Assembly (NCBI GenBank): GCA_009835735.1
Contig: VXWX01000084.1
Coordinates: 1-64,000 of the forward strand
From: Acidimicrobiaceae bacterium
GTDB lineage: Bacteria; Actinomycetota; Acidimicrobiia; Acidimicrobiales; Aldehydirespiratoraceae
DNA length: 64,000 nucleotides
Direction of reading: 5' to 3'
The notes beneath the pieces were generated by a model. It was not told where the DNA came from. It was given only the letters and a program-made list of their open reading frames with translations, and made no database searches. How positions within the stretch are numbered: the first letter of the stretch is position 1; the number at the start of each line of letters is the position of its first letter. This document shows, piece by piece, positions 9,550 to 17,319 of the stretch. Made by a program: the position numbers and the translations under genes.

Positions 9550-10461
9550 GTGAGCGCACCCGAGCGCGTGCCCGTGACCATCGATGGGCGCCGGCTGTCG
9601 GTCAGCAACCTCGACAAGGTCATGTACCCGTTGACCGGGTTCACCAAAGCGCAGGTGATCGACTACTACGTGCGGGTCGCGCCGGTGATGCTTCCGCACG
9701 TCGGCGACCGGGGCGTGACGCTGAGACGCTGGCCCGACGGCGTGACCGCCGAGTCGTTCTTCGAGAAGCGCTGCCCCAAGCACCGTCCCGACTGGGTCGG
9801 TACGTGCCGGGGGCCTGGCGACAGGGGAGGGCCGATCGAGTACTGCCGGCTCGACTCGGTGGCCGCTCTGGCCTGGTCGGCCAACCTGGCCGCGCTGGAG
9901 ATCCACGCCCCGATGGCCCGCTGCGGCGACCTTGATTCGCCCACCATGGTCGTGTTCGACCTCGATCCGGGCAAGCCGGCCACGATCGTCGAGTGCTGCC
10001 AAGTGGCGCTGCACGTCCGCGAGGTCCTGGAATCGGTCGGCTTGGCCGGATGGCCCAAGACTTCGGGCAGCAAGGGGATGCAGCTCTACGTGCCGCTCAA
10101 CCGGCCCCACTCCCACGACCACGCGGCCGGCTTCGCCCTGGCCGTGGCCCAACTGCTCGAGAAGCGCCTGCCGGCGCTCGTGGTGTCGGTGATGAAGCGC
10201 AGCCTGCGGCCAAAGAAGGTGTTCATCGACTGGAGCCAGAACGCCCGTTTCAAGACGACCATCGCCCCCTACTCGCTGAGGGGCCTCGACCGCCCCACGG
10301 TCTCTACGTCCATCACCTGGGACGAGGTGTCCGACGGGGCGGACGGCGAGCCGCTGTCGTTCACCGCTTCCGAAGTCCTCGACCGGGTTGAAGAACTCGG
10401 GGACCTGTTCGCGCCGACGCTAACCGTCGAGCAGGACCTCCCGGCACCAGCATCGGGCTAG
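9550..10461 (+). CDS. LigD-type polymerase/primase domain protein (NHEJ), stand-alone
   Basis: LSNLDKVMYPLTGFTKAQVIDYYVRVAPVMLPH, VFDLDPG, LPLNRPHSHDHAAGFA-like, SLRGLDRPTVSTSITWDEV. Confidence 0.92.
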   Translation: MSAPERVPVTIDGRRLSVSNLDKVMYPLTGFTKAQVIDYYVRVAPVMLPHVGDRGVTLRRWPDGVTAESFFEKRCPKHRPDWVGTCRGPGDRGGPIEYCRLDSVAALAWSANLAALEIHAPMARCGDLDSPTMVVFDLDPGKPATIVECCQVALHVREVLESVGLAGWPKTSGSKGMQLYVPLNRPHSHDHAAGFALAVAQLLEKRLPALVVSVMKRSLRPKKVFIDWSQNARFKTTIAPYSLRGLDRPTVSTSITWDEVSDGADGEPLSFTASEVLDRVEELGDLFAPTLTVEQDLPAPASG

Positions 10462-10486
10462 TCGGGCAGCCCATTAGTCTGACCGG

Positions 10487-11953
10487 ATGCCGATCACAGT
10501 CCATGCAGTTCGCTCCGTGCCCAAGGCGGCCACCGCCAGTGTTTCACTTGTCACCGCCGAGGATGTCGAAGCTGGCATAGACGGTTTCGACGCGGCGGTC
10601 TTGGACACCACCGGGTTCAGCGGCAAGGCGGAGCAGGTCCATCTGCAGCCGGCCGGCGGCGGCTTCGCCGGGCTGGTCGGTGTAGGCGCGGCTGCCGAAG
10701 TCACCGCGGCCACCATCCGGCGAGCCGGCGCGGCGTTGGCTCGCTCATGCTCACGCCACGCACGGGCGGCGGTGCGCCTTCCAGCCGCTTCCGGTCTGGA
10801 TGACGCCACAGCCCGTCAGGCGCTCGCCGAGGGCGTGATCCTGGGCGGCTACCGCTACACCGTCTACAAGTCGTCCGCCGACGGCTCCGACGGCGGCGAC
10901 GGCACCCCCAAGCTGGCCCGCGTCGACGTCGTGGGAAGCGCCTCGGCCGCCGCCAAGGACGCCCTGGCGCGGGGCTCCACCATCGCCGCGGGGGTGTGCG
11001 TGGCCCGCGACCTGTCCAACGAGCCCGGCGGCTCGCTCACTGCCCCGGCCTTCGCCCGCAAGGCGGCGGCCGTTGCCCGCAAGGCCGGGCTGAAGTCGAG
11101 GGTCTGGAACGAGGCCGAGATCAAGAAGCAGCGGCTGGGCGGCCTGCTCGGCGTCAACCGGGGCAGCACCAATCCGCCGCGCTACGTGGAGTTGACCTAC
11201 GAACCCGAGGGCGACCCGGTGGCGACGCTCGCCTTCGTGGGCAAGGGGATCACGTTCGACGCCGGGGGCCTGTCCATCAAGACCGCCCAGGGAATGATGG
11301 CCATGAAGATGGACATGTGCGGGGCCGCGGCGATCATCGGTGCCATGTCGGTGCTGCCCGCGGTGGGCGCACCGGTCAGGGTCAAGGGGTACCTGCCCAT
11401 GACCGACAACATGCTCGGCGGCGACGCCACCCGGCCCGGCGACGTTCTCACCATCCGCAACGGCAAGACCATCGAGGTGCTCAACACCGATGCCGAGGGC
11501 CGGCTGATCCTGGCCGACGCTCTGTCGCTGGCCTGCGAGGACGAGCCCGACGCCGTCGTCGACCTGGCCACCCTGACCGGTGCCTGCATGGTGGCTCTGG
11601 GACCGTCTATCGCCGGGCTGATGGGTAACGACGAGCCGCTGATCGATGAGATCCGCGCCGCTGCGGACCGCGCCGGGGAGCGGGTCTGGCCGCTGCCGCT
11701 GCCTGCCGACTACGCCAAGCAGTTCGAGTCGAACGTGGCCGACATGAAGAACATCGGCGGCAACCACGGGGGCGCTCTGACCGCGGGGTTGATCCTGCAG
11801 CAGTTCGTGGCCGACGGCATCCCTTGGGCCCACCTCGACATCGCCGGTCCGGCCCGGGCCGAATCGGACGACGGCGAGATCTCCAAGGGCGGCACCGGCT
11901 TCGGTGTGCGCACCCTGGTCGAGTTGGCCTTGTCGTACACCTCGAGCAACTGA
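10487..11953 (+). CDS. pepA: Leucyl aminopeptidase (M17)
   Basis: GKGITFDAGGLSIKTAQGMMAMKMDMCGAA and NTDAEGRLILADAL signatures. TAGTCT 6 nt before ATG. Confidence 0.95.
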   Translation: MPITVHAVRSVPKAATASVSLVTAEDVEAGIDGFDAAVLDTTGFSGKAEQVHLQPAGGGFAGLVGVGAAAEVTAATIRRAGAALARSCSRHARAAVRLPAASGLDDATARQALAEGVILGGYRYTVYKSSADGSDGGDGTPKLARVDVVGSASAAAKDALARGSTIAAGVCVARDLSNEPGGSLTAPAFARKAAAVARKAGLKSRVWNEAEIKKQRLGGLLGVNRGSTNPPRYVELTYEPEGDPVATLAFVGKGITFDAGGLSIKTAQGMMAMKMDMCGAAAIIGAMSVLPAVGAPVRVKGYLPMTDNMLGGDATRPGDVLTIRNGKTIEVLNTDAEGRLILADALSLACEDEPDAVVDLATLTGACMVALGPSIAGLMGNDEPLIDEIRAAADRAGERVWPLPLPADYAKQFESNVADMKNIGGNHGGALTAGLILQQFVADGIPWAHLDIAGPARAESDDGEISKGGTGFGVRTLVELALSYTSSN

Positions 11954-11983
11954 GCCAGAGGGCCTGACTCAGAGGCCGAGCTT

Positions 11984-12032
11984 GCGAGGCCGTGGCCCGA
12001 GCGGCCCGTGAGCGCAGCGAACAAGAGTGGGA
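11984..12032 (+). repeat. Dispersed 49-bp intergenic repeat, copy B
   Basis: GCGAGGCCGTGGCCCGAGCGGCCCGTGAGCGCAGCGAACAAGAGTGGGAT, just downstream of pepA. Confidence 0.85.
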
Positions 12033-12033
12033 T

Positions 12034-13086
12034 TCAGAGCAGGTCGGGCAGGCTCAGCTCGTCGGCGGCGCGTTCGAAGCGCTCGAAGGTGGCCTCCAGC
12101 AGTCCCCGTTGGCGATCGTCGGTGAGGTCCATGCCCGCGCCGGCGATCATCGGGTAGCAGACGCAGAACAGCACCGCGCCCCGGTAGATGTCCCACATCC
12201 CGCCGGTCTCGGACTCGGGCACGCCCTCGGCCACCAGCGCTCGCAGCCAGCGCTCATATAGGCCCGGCTCGATCTCCGAGGCGGTGGCGGGGGAGAGGCT
12301 CCCGGTGACGAAGTAGGCCAGATCGCCGACCGGCATGGACTGGCCGATGACCTGGAAGTCGAGCAGCACGACGCGACCGTCGTCGTCGAAGAACATGTTG
12401 TCGGCCCGGTAATCGCCGTGGACCAGGGTGCTCGGCGTCGTCGCCAGCGACCCCAGCATCTCGGGCAGGGCCTCCACCCAGCCGTCGGCGACCGTCTCGA
12501 CGACCCGAGGGACGCTCATCGCCCCCCGGACCTTGGCCCAGCCGTCGGAGAACACCGGCGGCAGCAGCATCGGGTAGATGGGATCGTGGATGGCCATCGC
12601 GGTGCCCCGCTCCACGATCGGGTCGGCCTTGCCCCACCAGTGGGCGTGCCAGGCGGCCAGCTCGTCTACGGCCTGCTCGGCGTCGGCCCGGCCCATGCCC
12701 CCGACCTGGCTGACGGCCCGGTACGAGCCCACGTCCTCCAGCACCAGCACGAACTCATGGGTTTCGGGATCGACGGCGCCGAAGTGGCAGTGGGGGACCC
12801 GGATGGGACTCTCGGCGGCCAGCTCGCGGTAGAAGCCGACCTCGCGGATGTTGAGGCGCAGGATCTGGGCCGTGAAGCGGGCCGTCTCGTCGAGGCCGGG
12901 CATCTTGAAGACCACGGTGTCGGGGCCGTCGCCCTCGAGCGTGGCCCGGTAGATGGCGCCGATCATCCCGACCCCGGTCCCGATGTCGTCGATACCGGTG
13001 ATCCGCACGGGCGAACCCATGGCCTGCGACAGCCATTCGTCGTCGATGTCGTCGATACCGGTGGGTATTGCGGGTTCCATGTGCAC
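12034..13086 (-). CDS. Aminoglycoside phosphotransferase-like kinase (APH/EcKinase fold)
   Basis: 350 aa with LVHGDYRADNMFFDDDGRVVLLDFQVIGQSMPVGDLAYF. Confidence 0.85.
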   Translation of the reverse strand: MHMEPAIPTGIDDIDDEWLSQAMGSPVRITGIDDIGTGVGMIGAIYRATLEGDGPDTVVFKMPGLDETARFTAQILRLNIREVGFYRELAAESPIRVPHCHFGAVDPETHEFVLVLEDVGSYRAVSQVGGMGRADAEQAVDELAAWHAHWWGKADPIVERGTAMAIHDPIYPMLLPPVFSDGWAKVRGAMSVPRVVETVADGWVEALPEMLGSLATTPSTLVHGDYRADNMFFDDDGRVVLLDFQVIGQSMPVGDLAYFVTGSLSPATASEIEPGLYERWLRALVAEGVPESETGGMWDIYRGAVLFCVCYPMIAGAGMDLTDDRQRGLLEATFERFERAADELSLPDLL

Positions 13087-13128
13087 CCCCTGACCGGTTC
13101 CGACGCTACATCACGGCAAGAGCGAGAG

Positions 13129-13755
13129 TCAGGCCGCCTCGGGGGAAGACCGTCCGTGATGGAGGTTCCATGCCCAGCGCACCGCCTCGGCAACTATGGC
13201 GGGGTGGTAGCTCATCCGAGCCAGCAGCCTCTCTGTCTGTTCGAAGCTGTCACCGCATTCGATCAGGCACACGGCCAGCCGCCGGACCCGTGACTGCTGC
13301 CGGCACACCTCGTCGCGGCTCAAGTTGACCGCAAGGAACTCTTCATGGCGTCGTTGCGTTGGTTCGGGCAGGCGCTGCACTTGGCGGTAGCTGAGTTGCG
13401 GCAGTCGAAGGCGGACGGCCAGGGTTGCCGACCCCACGGATCGGGCTGCTCGGAACCGGCAGGCTCTCGCAACCGTCTTGGACATGGCGCTGCGCGAGCC
13501 GCCCTCGTGTCCGATGCCCAGCGTGTTGGCTATTTCCCGCAGATTGACGGCCGTGCTGCCGGCGTCATCGAGCCGGTTGGCGCAATGGCGCAGGAACCAG
13601 GTGGTGGAAGGGCCCAGCGTTCCGAGCCAGAACTGTTCGACGTAGGTGGATCTCGGGTCGTGACCGGTGGCGTCGACGCGGTGGTCGATCCATGGAATGA
13701 GCGTGATCACCTCAGAGTCGATTACCGCAGGCGGGAGGTTGATGGACGAAGTCAT
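13129..13755 (-). CDS. Hypothetical protein with possible HTH segment
   Basis: 208 aa; LREIANTLGIGHEGGSRSAMSKTVARACRF resembles a helix-turn-helix region. Confidence 0.6.
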   Translation of the reverse strand: MTSSINLPPAVIDSEVITLIPWIDHRVDATGHDPRSTYVEQFWLGTLGPSTTWFLRHCANRLDDAGSTAVNLREIANTLGIGHEGGSRSAMSKTVARACRFRAARSVGSATLAVRLRLPQLSYRQVQRLPEPTQRRHEEFLAVNLSRDEVCRQQSRVRRLAVCLIECGDSFEQTERLLARMSYHPAIVAEAVRWAWNLHHGRSSPEAA

Positions 13756-13817
13756 GATGTCTCTCCAATAATGCGGGCGCTCGCGAGCGCCTCAGTTGCA
13801 AGATGTCCGGGGGAAGT

Positions 13818-13860
13818 GTCAACATTTGAACATATATTGACGCTTGATGTTTGTCAAACA
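13818..13860. promoter_or_regulatory. AT-rich dyad cluster upstream of the 13129-13755 gene
   Basis: GTCAA/TTGAC/GTCAA alternation at 13818, 13837 and 13853, and TGTTTGTCAAACA palindrome at 13848-13860, in unusually AT-rich DNA. Confidence 0.4.
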
Positions 13861-13935
13861 GAAATCTTGAGACATTTTTTCTGCTGATTCAGTAGGAGAG
13901 GCCGATGGTCTAACCGGCTCCGCTACTCTGGCGGC

Positions 13936-14715
13936 GTGCTAGCGGAAGCTGCGGCCGCGGTTGCCGCGGCCCGCCGGATGGTCGATGCGGCCGATCGCGT
14001 CACTGTCCTCACCGGGGCCGGCATCTCCACCGACAGCGGGCTGCCCGACTTCCGGGGCCCGAAGGGCCTGTGGACGCGGGACCCGGCGGCCGAGCGGGCC
14101 TCGAACATCAACGTCTATGTCTCGGATCCCGAGGTTCGCCGGAGCAACTGGGCTCGCAGAGCCTCCGGAGCGTTGTGGGGTGACGTCGACCCCAACCGGG
14201 GCCACGAGGCTCTGGTCCATCTGGAGGGGCGGGGCAAGCTCCATCTGCTCATCACCCAGAACGTGGACGAACTCCACCAGCAGGCCGGGAGCGCCGCAGA
14301 GTTGGTGGTGGAGATACACGGCACGACTCGCAAGGTGCAGTGCCTGTCGTGCGACTACCGCGACGACATAGAGGTTGCGCTGGAGCGGGTGAGGGCCGGG
14401 GAGCCCGACCCGCAGTGTCCCCTTTGCGGCTGGCTCCTGAAGGCGGCCACCGTGTCGTTCGGCCAGAGCCTCAACCCGGTCGACCTGGCCCGAGCCGAGC
14501 GGGCCGCCCTGGAATGCGACCTGTTCATGGCGGTGGGCACGACGCTGGCCGTGTCGCCCATCAACATGACTGCCCCCCTGGCCGCGCAGTCCGGGGCCGG
14601 GCTGATCATCGTGAACGGCGAGCCCACCGAGTTCGACGCGCTGGCGGACGTGCTGGTGGGCGGATCCATCAGCGAAGTGCTACCGGTGATCTGCGGGCTA
14701 GATCCCATCGACTAG
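13936..14715 (+). CDS. Sir2-family NAD-dependent protein deacylase
   Basis: LTGAGISTDSGLPDFRGPKGLW, TQNVDELHQQAG, four-Cys zinc site (CLSCDY...CPLCGW). TACTCT 6 nt before GTG. Confidence 0.95.
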   Translation: MLAEAAAAVAAARRMVDAADRVTVLTGAGISTDSGLPDFRGPKGLWTRDPAAERASNINVYVSDPEVRRSNWARRASGALWGDVDPNRGHEALVHLEGRGKLHLLITQNVDELHQQAGSAAELVVEIHGTTRKVQCLSCDYRDDIEVALERVRAGEPDPQCPLCGWLLKAATVSFGQSLNPVDLARAERAALECDLFMAVGTTLAVSPINMTAPLAAQSGAGLIIVNGEPTEFDALADVLVGGSISEVLPVICGLDPID

Positions 14716-14736
14716 TCACCGGGTCCTCGCTGGGGT

Positions 14737-14770
14737 GGCTAAATCCTGACAAGACAGGTAGGATTTAGCC
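14737..14770. promoter_or_regulatory. Perfect 11-bp inverted repeat overlapping a -10-like box, abutting a start codon
   Basis: GGCTAAATCCT-N12-AGGATTTAGCC, followed immediately by ATG at 14771; TAGGAT at 14759-14764. Confidence 0.65.
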
Positions 14771-15931
14771 ATGGCGAGCTTCAGAGAACTATTGGCGCAG
14801 GCCAAGTCCGAGATCCGCGAGGTCGACACCGCCGGCGGCGAGCAGCTGCTGGCCGAGGGCTGGACCCTACTCGACGTGCGCGAGCCCGACGAGTACGAGC
14901 AGGGAGCCATCGCCGGCTCCGTTCACATCCCCCGGGGCCAGCTCGAGTCGAGCATCGAGAACCGGGTGGCCGACCGGTCCACCCCGCTGGTGGCCATGTG
15001 CGCGGGCGGCGTGCGCTCCGCCTTCGCGGCGGTGACGCTCGAGCAGATGGGTTACACCGACGTGGTGTCCATGGACGGCGGCTTCAACAAGTGGAAGGAC
15101 GAGGGCCGGGCCTGGGCGCGGCCCCGCACCCTGTCGCCCGATCAGCGCAACCGCTACCAGCGCCACCTGCTGGTGCCCGAGGTGGGCGAGGAGGGACAGC
15201 TCAAGCTGCTCGACGCCAAGGTCCTGCTGCTCGGCGCGGGAGGTCTCGGCTCCCCGGCGGCCCTGTACCTCGCGGCTGCGGGAGTGGGCACCATCGGCAT
15301 CATCGACATGGACGTGGTCGACGAGTCCAACCTCCAGCGCCAGGTCCTGCACAACGTCGACCGGGTGGGGGATCGCAAGGTCGACTCGGCCAAGAAGACC
15401 CTCACCGCGCTGAACCCCGACGTCAACGTGGTCACCTACGACGCCCGGCTCGGCGCCGACAACGTCATGGACATCCTCGACGGCTACGACGTGGTGGTCG
15501 ACGGGGCCGACAACTTCCCGAGCCGCTACCTGCTCAACGACGCCTCGGTCAAGCTGGGCATACCGGTGGTGCACGGGTCGATCTTCCGCTTCGAGGGCCA
15601 GGTCACCGTGTTTGATCCCCGCAACGGGCCCACCTACCGCGACATGCTGCCCGAGCCCCCGCCGCCCGAGATGGCGCCGAGCTGCGCGGAGGCCGGGGTG
15701 CTGGGCGTGCTGCCCGGCATTGTCGGCAGCGTGCAGGCCCTGGAGGCCATCAAGCTGATCCTGGGAGTGGGGGACTCGCTGCGGGGCCGCCTGGTGGCCT
15801 TCGATGCGCTGGAGATGAGCTTCCGCGAGTTCAGGCTGCGACCCGACCCCTCCAACGAGGTCACCTACGACAACCGGGACCGCATCCAGGTCGGCGAACT
15901 CGACGGCCTCTGCATGCCGACGCTGTCGTAG
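14771..15931 (+). CDS. Rhodanese-ThiF/MoeB fusion (sulfur-carrier adenylyltransferase)
   Basis: N-terminal rhodanese (LLDVREPDEYEQGAI, AMCAGGVRSAFAA) followed by MoeB/ThiF (RYQRHLLVPEVGEEGQ, VLLLGAGGLGSPAALYLAAAGVG). Confidence 0.93.
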   Translation: MASFRELLAQAKSEIREVDTAGGEQLLAEGWTLLDVREPDEYEQGAIAGSVHIPRGQLESSIENRVADRSTPLVAMCAGGVRSAFAAVTLEQMGYTDVVSMDGGFNKWKDEGRAWARPRTLSPDQRNRYQRHLLVPEVGEEGQLKLLDAKVLLLGAGGLGSPAALYLAAAGVGTIGIIDMDVVDESNLQRQVLHNVDRVGDRKVDSAKKTLTALNPDVNVVTYDARLGADNVMDILDGYDVVVDGADNFPSRYLLNDASVKLGIPVVHGSIFRFEGQVTVFDPRNGPTYRDMLPEPPPPEMAPSCAEAGVLGVLPGIVGSVQALEAIKLILGVGDSLRGRLVAFDALEMSFREFRLRPDPSNEVTYDNRDRIQVGELDGLCMPTLS

Positions 15932-16008
15932 CCCCCTACGGCCGCCTCCCTTAGCTTCTCCTAGACTCCGGGGGTTCAACTTCCCGGAAGGACCGCGCCA
16001 TCGGACAG

Positions 16009-17283
16009 TTGCTGAACAATCTCCGGGCGCGCTTCGTGAGCCTGCTGCCCTTCGGCACCTCCTGGATCCTGTGGGGGCTGGTCTTCAACGGGCTCACCAC
16101 CTACGGGTATCTGGTGGTGGCCCAGCGCGCCCTGGGCGACGACGGCTACGGCAGCCTGGCCGTGCTGTGGGCCCTGGTCAACATCGGTGGCTTCGGGCTG
16201 TTCCAGCCCCTCGAGCAGGAGGTGGCCCGGGCCACCGCCGACCGGGCCAGCCGGGGAGTGGGCAGCGCACCGGTGCTGAGTCGGGCGGGAGTGCTGGGCG
16301 CGGCCCAGTTCGTGCTGGTCATCGCGGGCCTGCTGGTGGCCTGGCCGCTCGGGCTCGACAGCCTGCTCGACGGCCGGCCCGAGCTGCTTCTGGCCCTCGT
16401 TCTCGCCCTGGGCGCATTCGCCGGGTCCCAACTGGTGCGGGGCATCCTCGGCGGCCGCCACATGTTCGACCGCTACGCCTGGTACTTCGTGGTCGAGGGC
16501 GGGGCCCGCATGGCCCTGGCCGTAGTACTGGCAATCGTCGGCGTGGCCGCGGTGGGCGCCTACGGCCTGGCCATCGCCTTCGCACTCGTGGTCGCCACGG
16601 TCGCCGCGGCCGGCCCCCGCCGGCCCTTCGTGCGGTCCGGGCCCCCCGCCACGTACCGGGAGCTCACGCCGGCCCTCGGCTTCCTGCTCATCGCCGCCAT
16701 CGGCGAGGCCTTCATACTCAACGTCGGGCCGGTGGCGGTGGACATCGTGGGCGGCGACGAGCTGGGGGCCGAGGCTCCCGGCGTGTTCCTCAACGGCATG
16801 CTCATCGCCCGCATCCCGCTGTTCTTCTTCCAAGCGGTGAAGGCCAGCCTGCTGCCCAGCCTGGCCACCCTGGCCGGCCACGGCGACCTTGTGGGATTCC
16901 GCAGGATGCAGCTCAAGATCGTGAGCGCGGTGGCGGCCGTGGCTCTGGTGACCACCGCCGCGGCTGCAGTGATCGGGCCGCCGGTCGTGCGGGTCGTGTT
17001 CGGTGACGAGCTGGGCCGCAGCGACATGGCCCTGCTGGCCGCCAGCGGGGGAGGCCTCATGCTGATGCTGTCGCTGGCTCTGGGCCTGGTCGCGCTGGGC
17101 CATACCCGGCTGGCGGTGGTCGGATGGATCGCCGGTATCGCCGCCTTCGCGGTCGTCGTCAGCTTCGACTTCGAGCCGTTCCTGCGGGTGGAGCTGGCCC
17201 TGGTGGCCGCGGTCCTGGCCGGCTCGCTGGTGGCCGGCAGCCTGCTACAGCACCAGTACGCAGCCCACGCCCGCGAGTCCTGA
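16009..17283 (+). CDS. Polysaccharide flippase-like (MATE/Wzx) membrane protein
   Basis: 424 aa multi-pass protein with Wzx-like pattern (GDDGYGSLAVLWALVNIGGFGLFQPLEQEVAR). Confidence 0.8.
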   Translation: MLNNLRARFVSLLPFGTSWILWGLVFNGLTTYGYLVVAQRALGDDGYGSLAVLWALVNIGGFGLFQPLEQEVARATADRASRGVGSAPVLSRAGVLGAAQFVLVIAGLLVAWPLGLDSLLDGRPELLLALVLALGAFAGSQLVRGILGGRHMFDRYAWYFVVEGGARMALAVVLAIVGVAAVGAYGLAIAFALVVATVAAAGPRRPFVRSGPPATYRELTPALGFLLIAAIGEAFILNVGPVAVDIVGGDELGAEAPGVFLNGMLIARIPLFFFQAVKASLLPSLATLAGHGDLVGFRRMQLKIVSAVAAVALVTTAAAAVIGPPVVRVVFGDELGRSDMALLAASGGGLMLMLSLALGLVALGHTRLAVVGWIAGIAAFAVVVSFDFEPFLRVELALVAAVLAGSLVAGSLLQHQYAAHARES

Positions 17284-17319
17284 GCCAACCCGACCCGCCG
17301 GCGGGCCGCGGCGCCGGGT

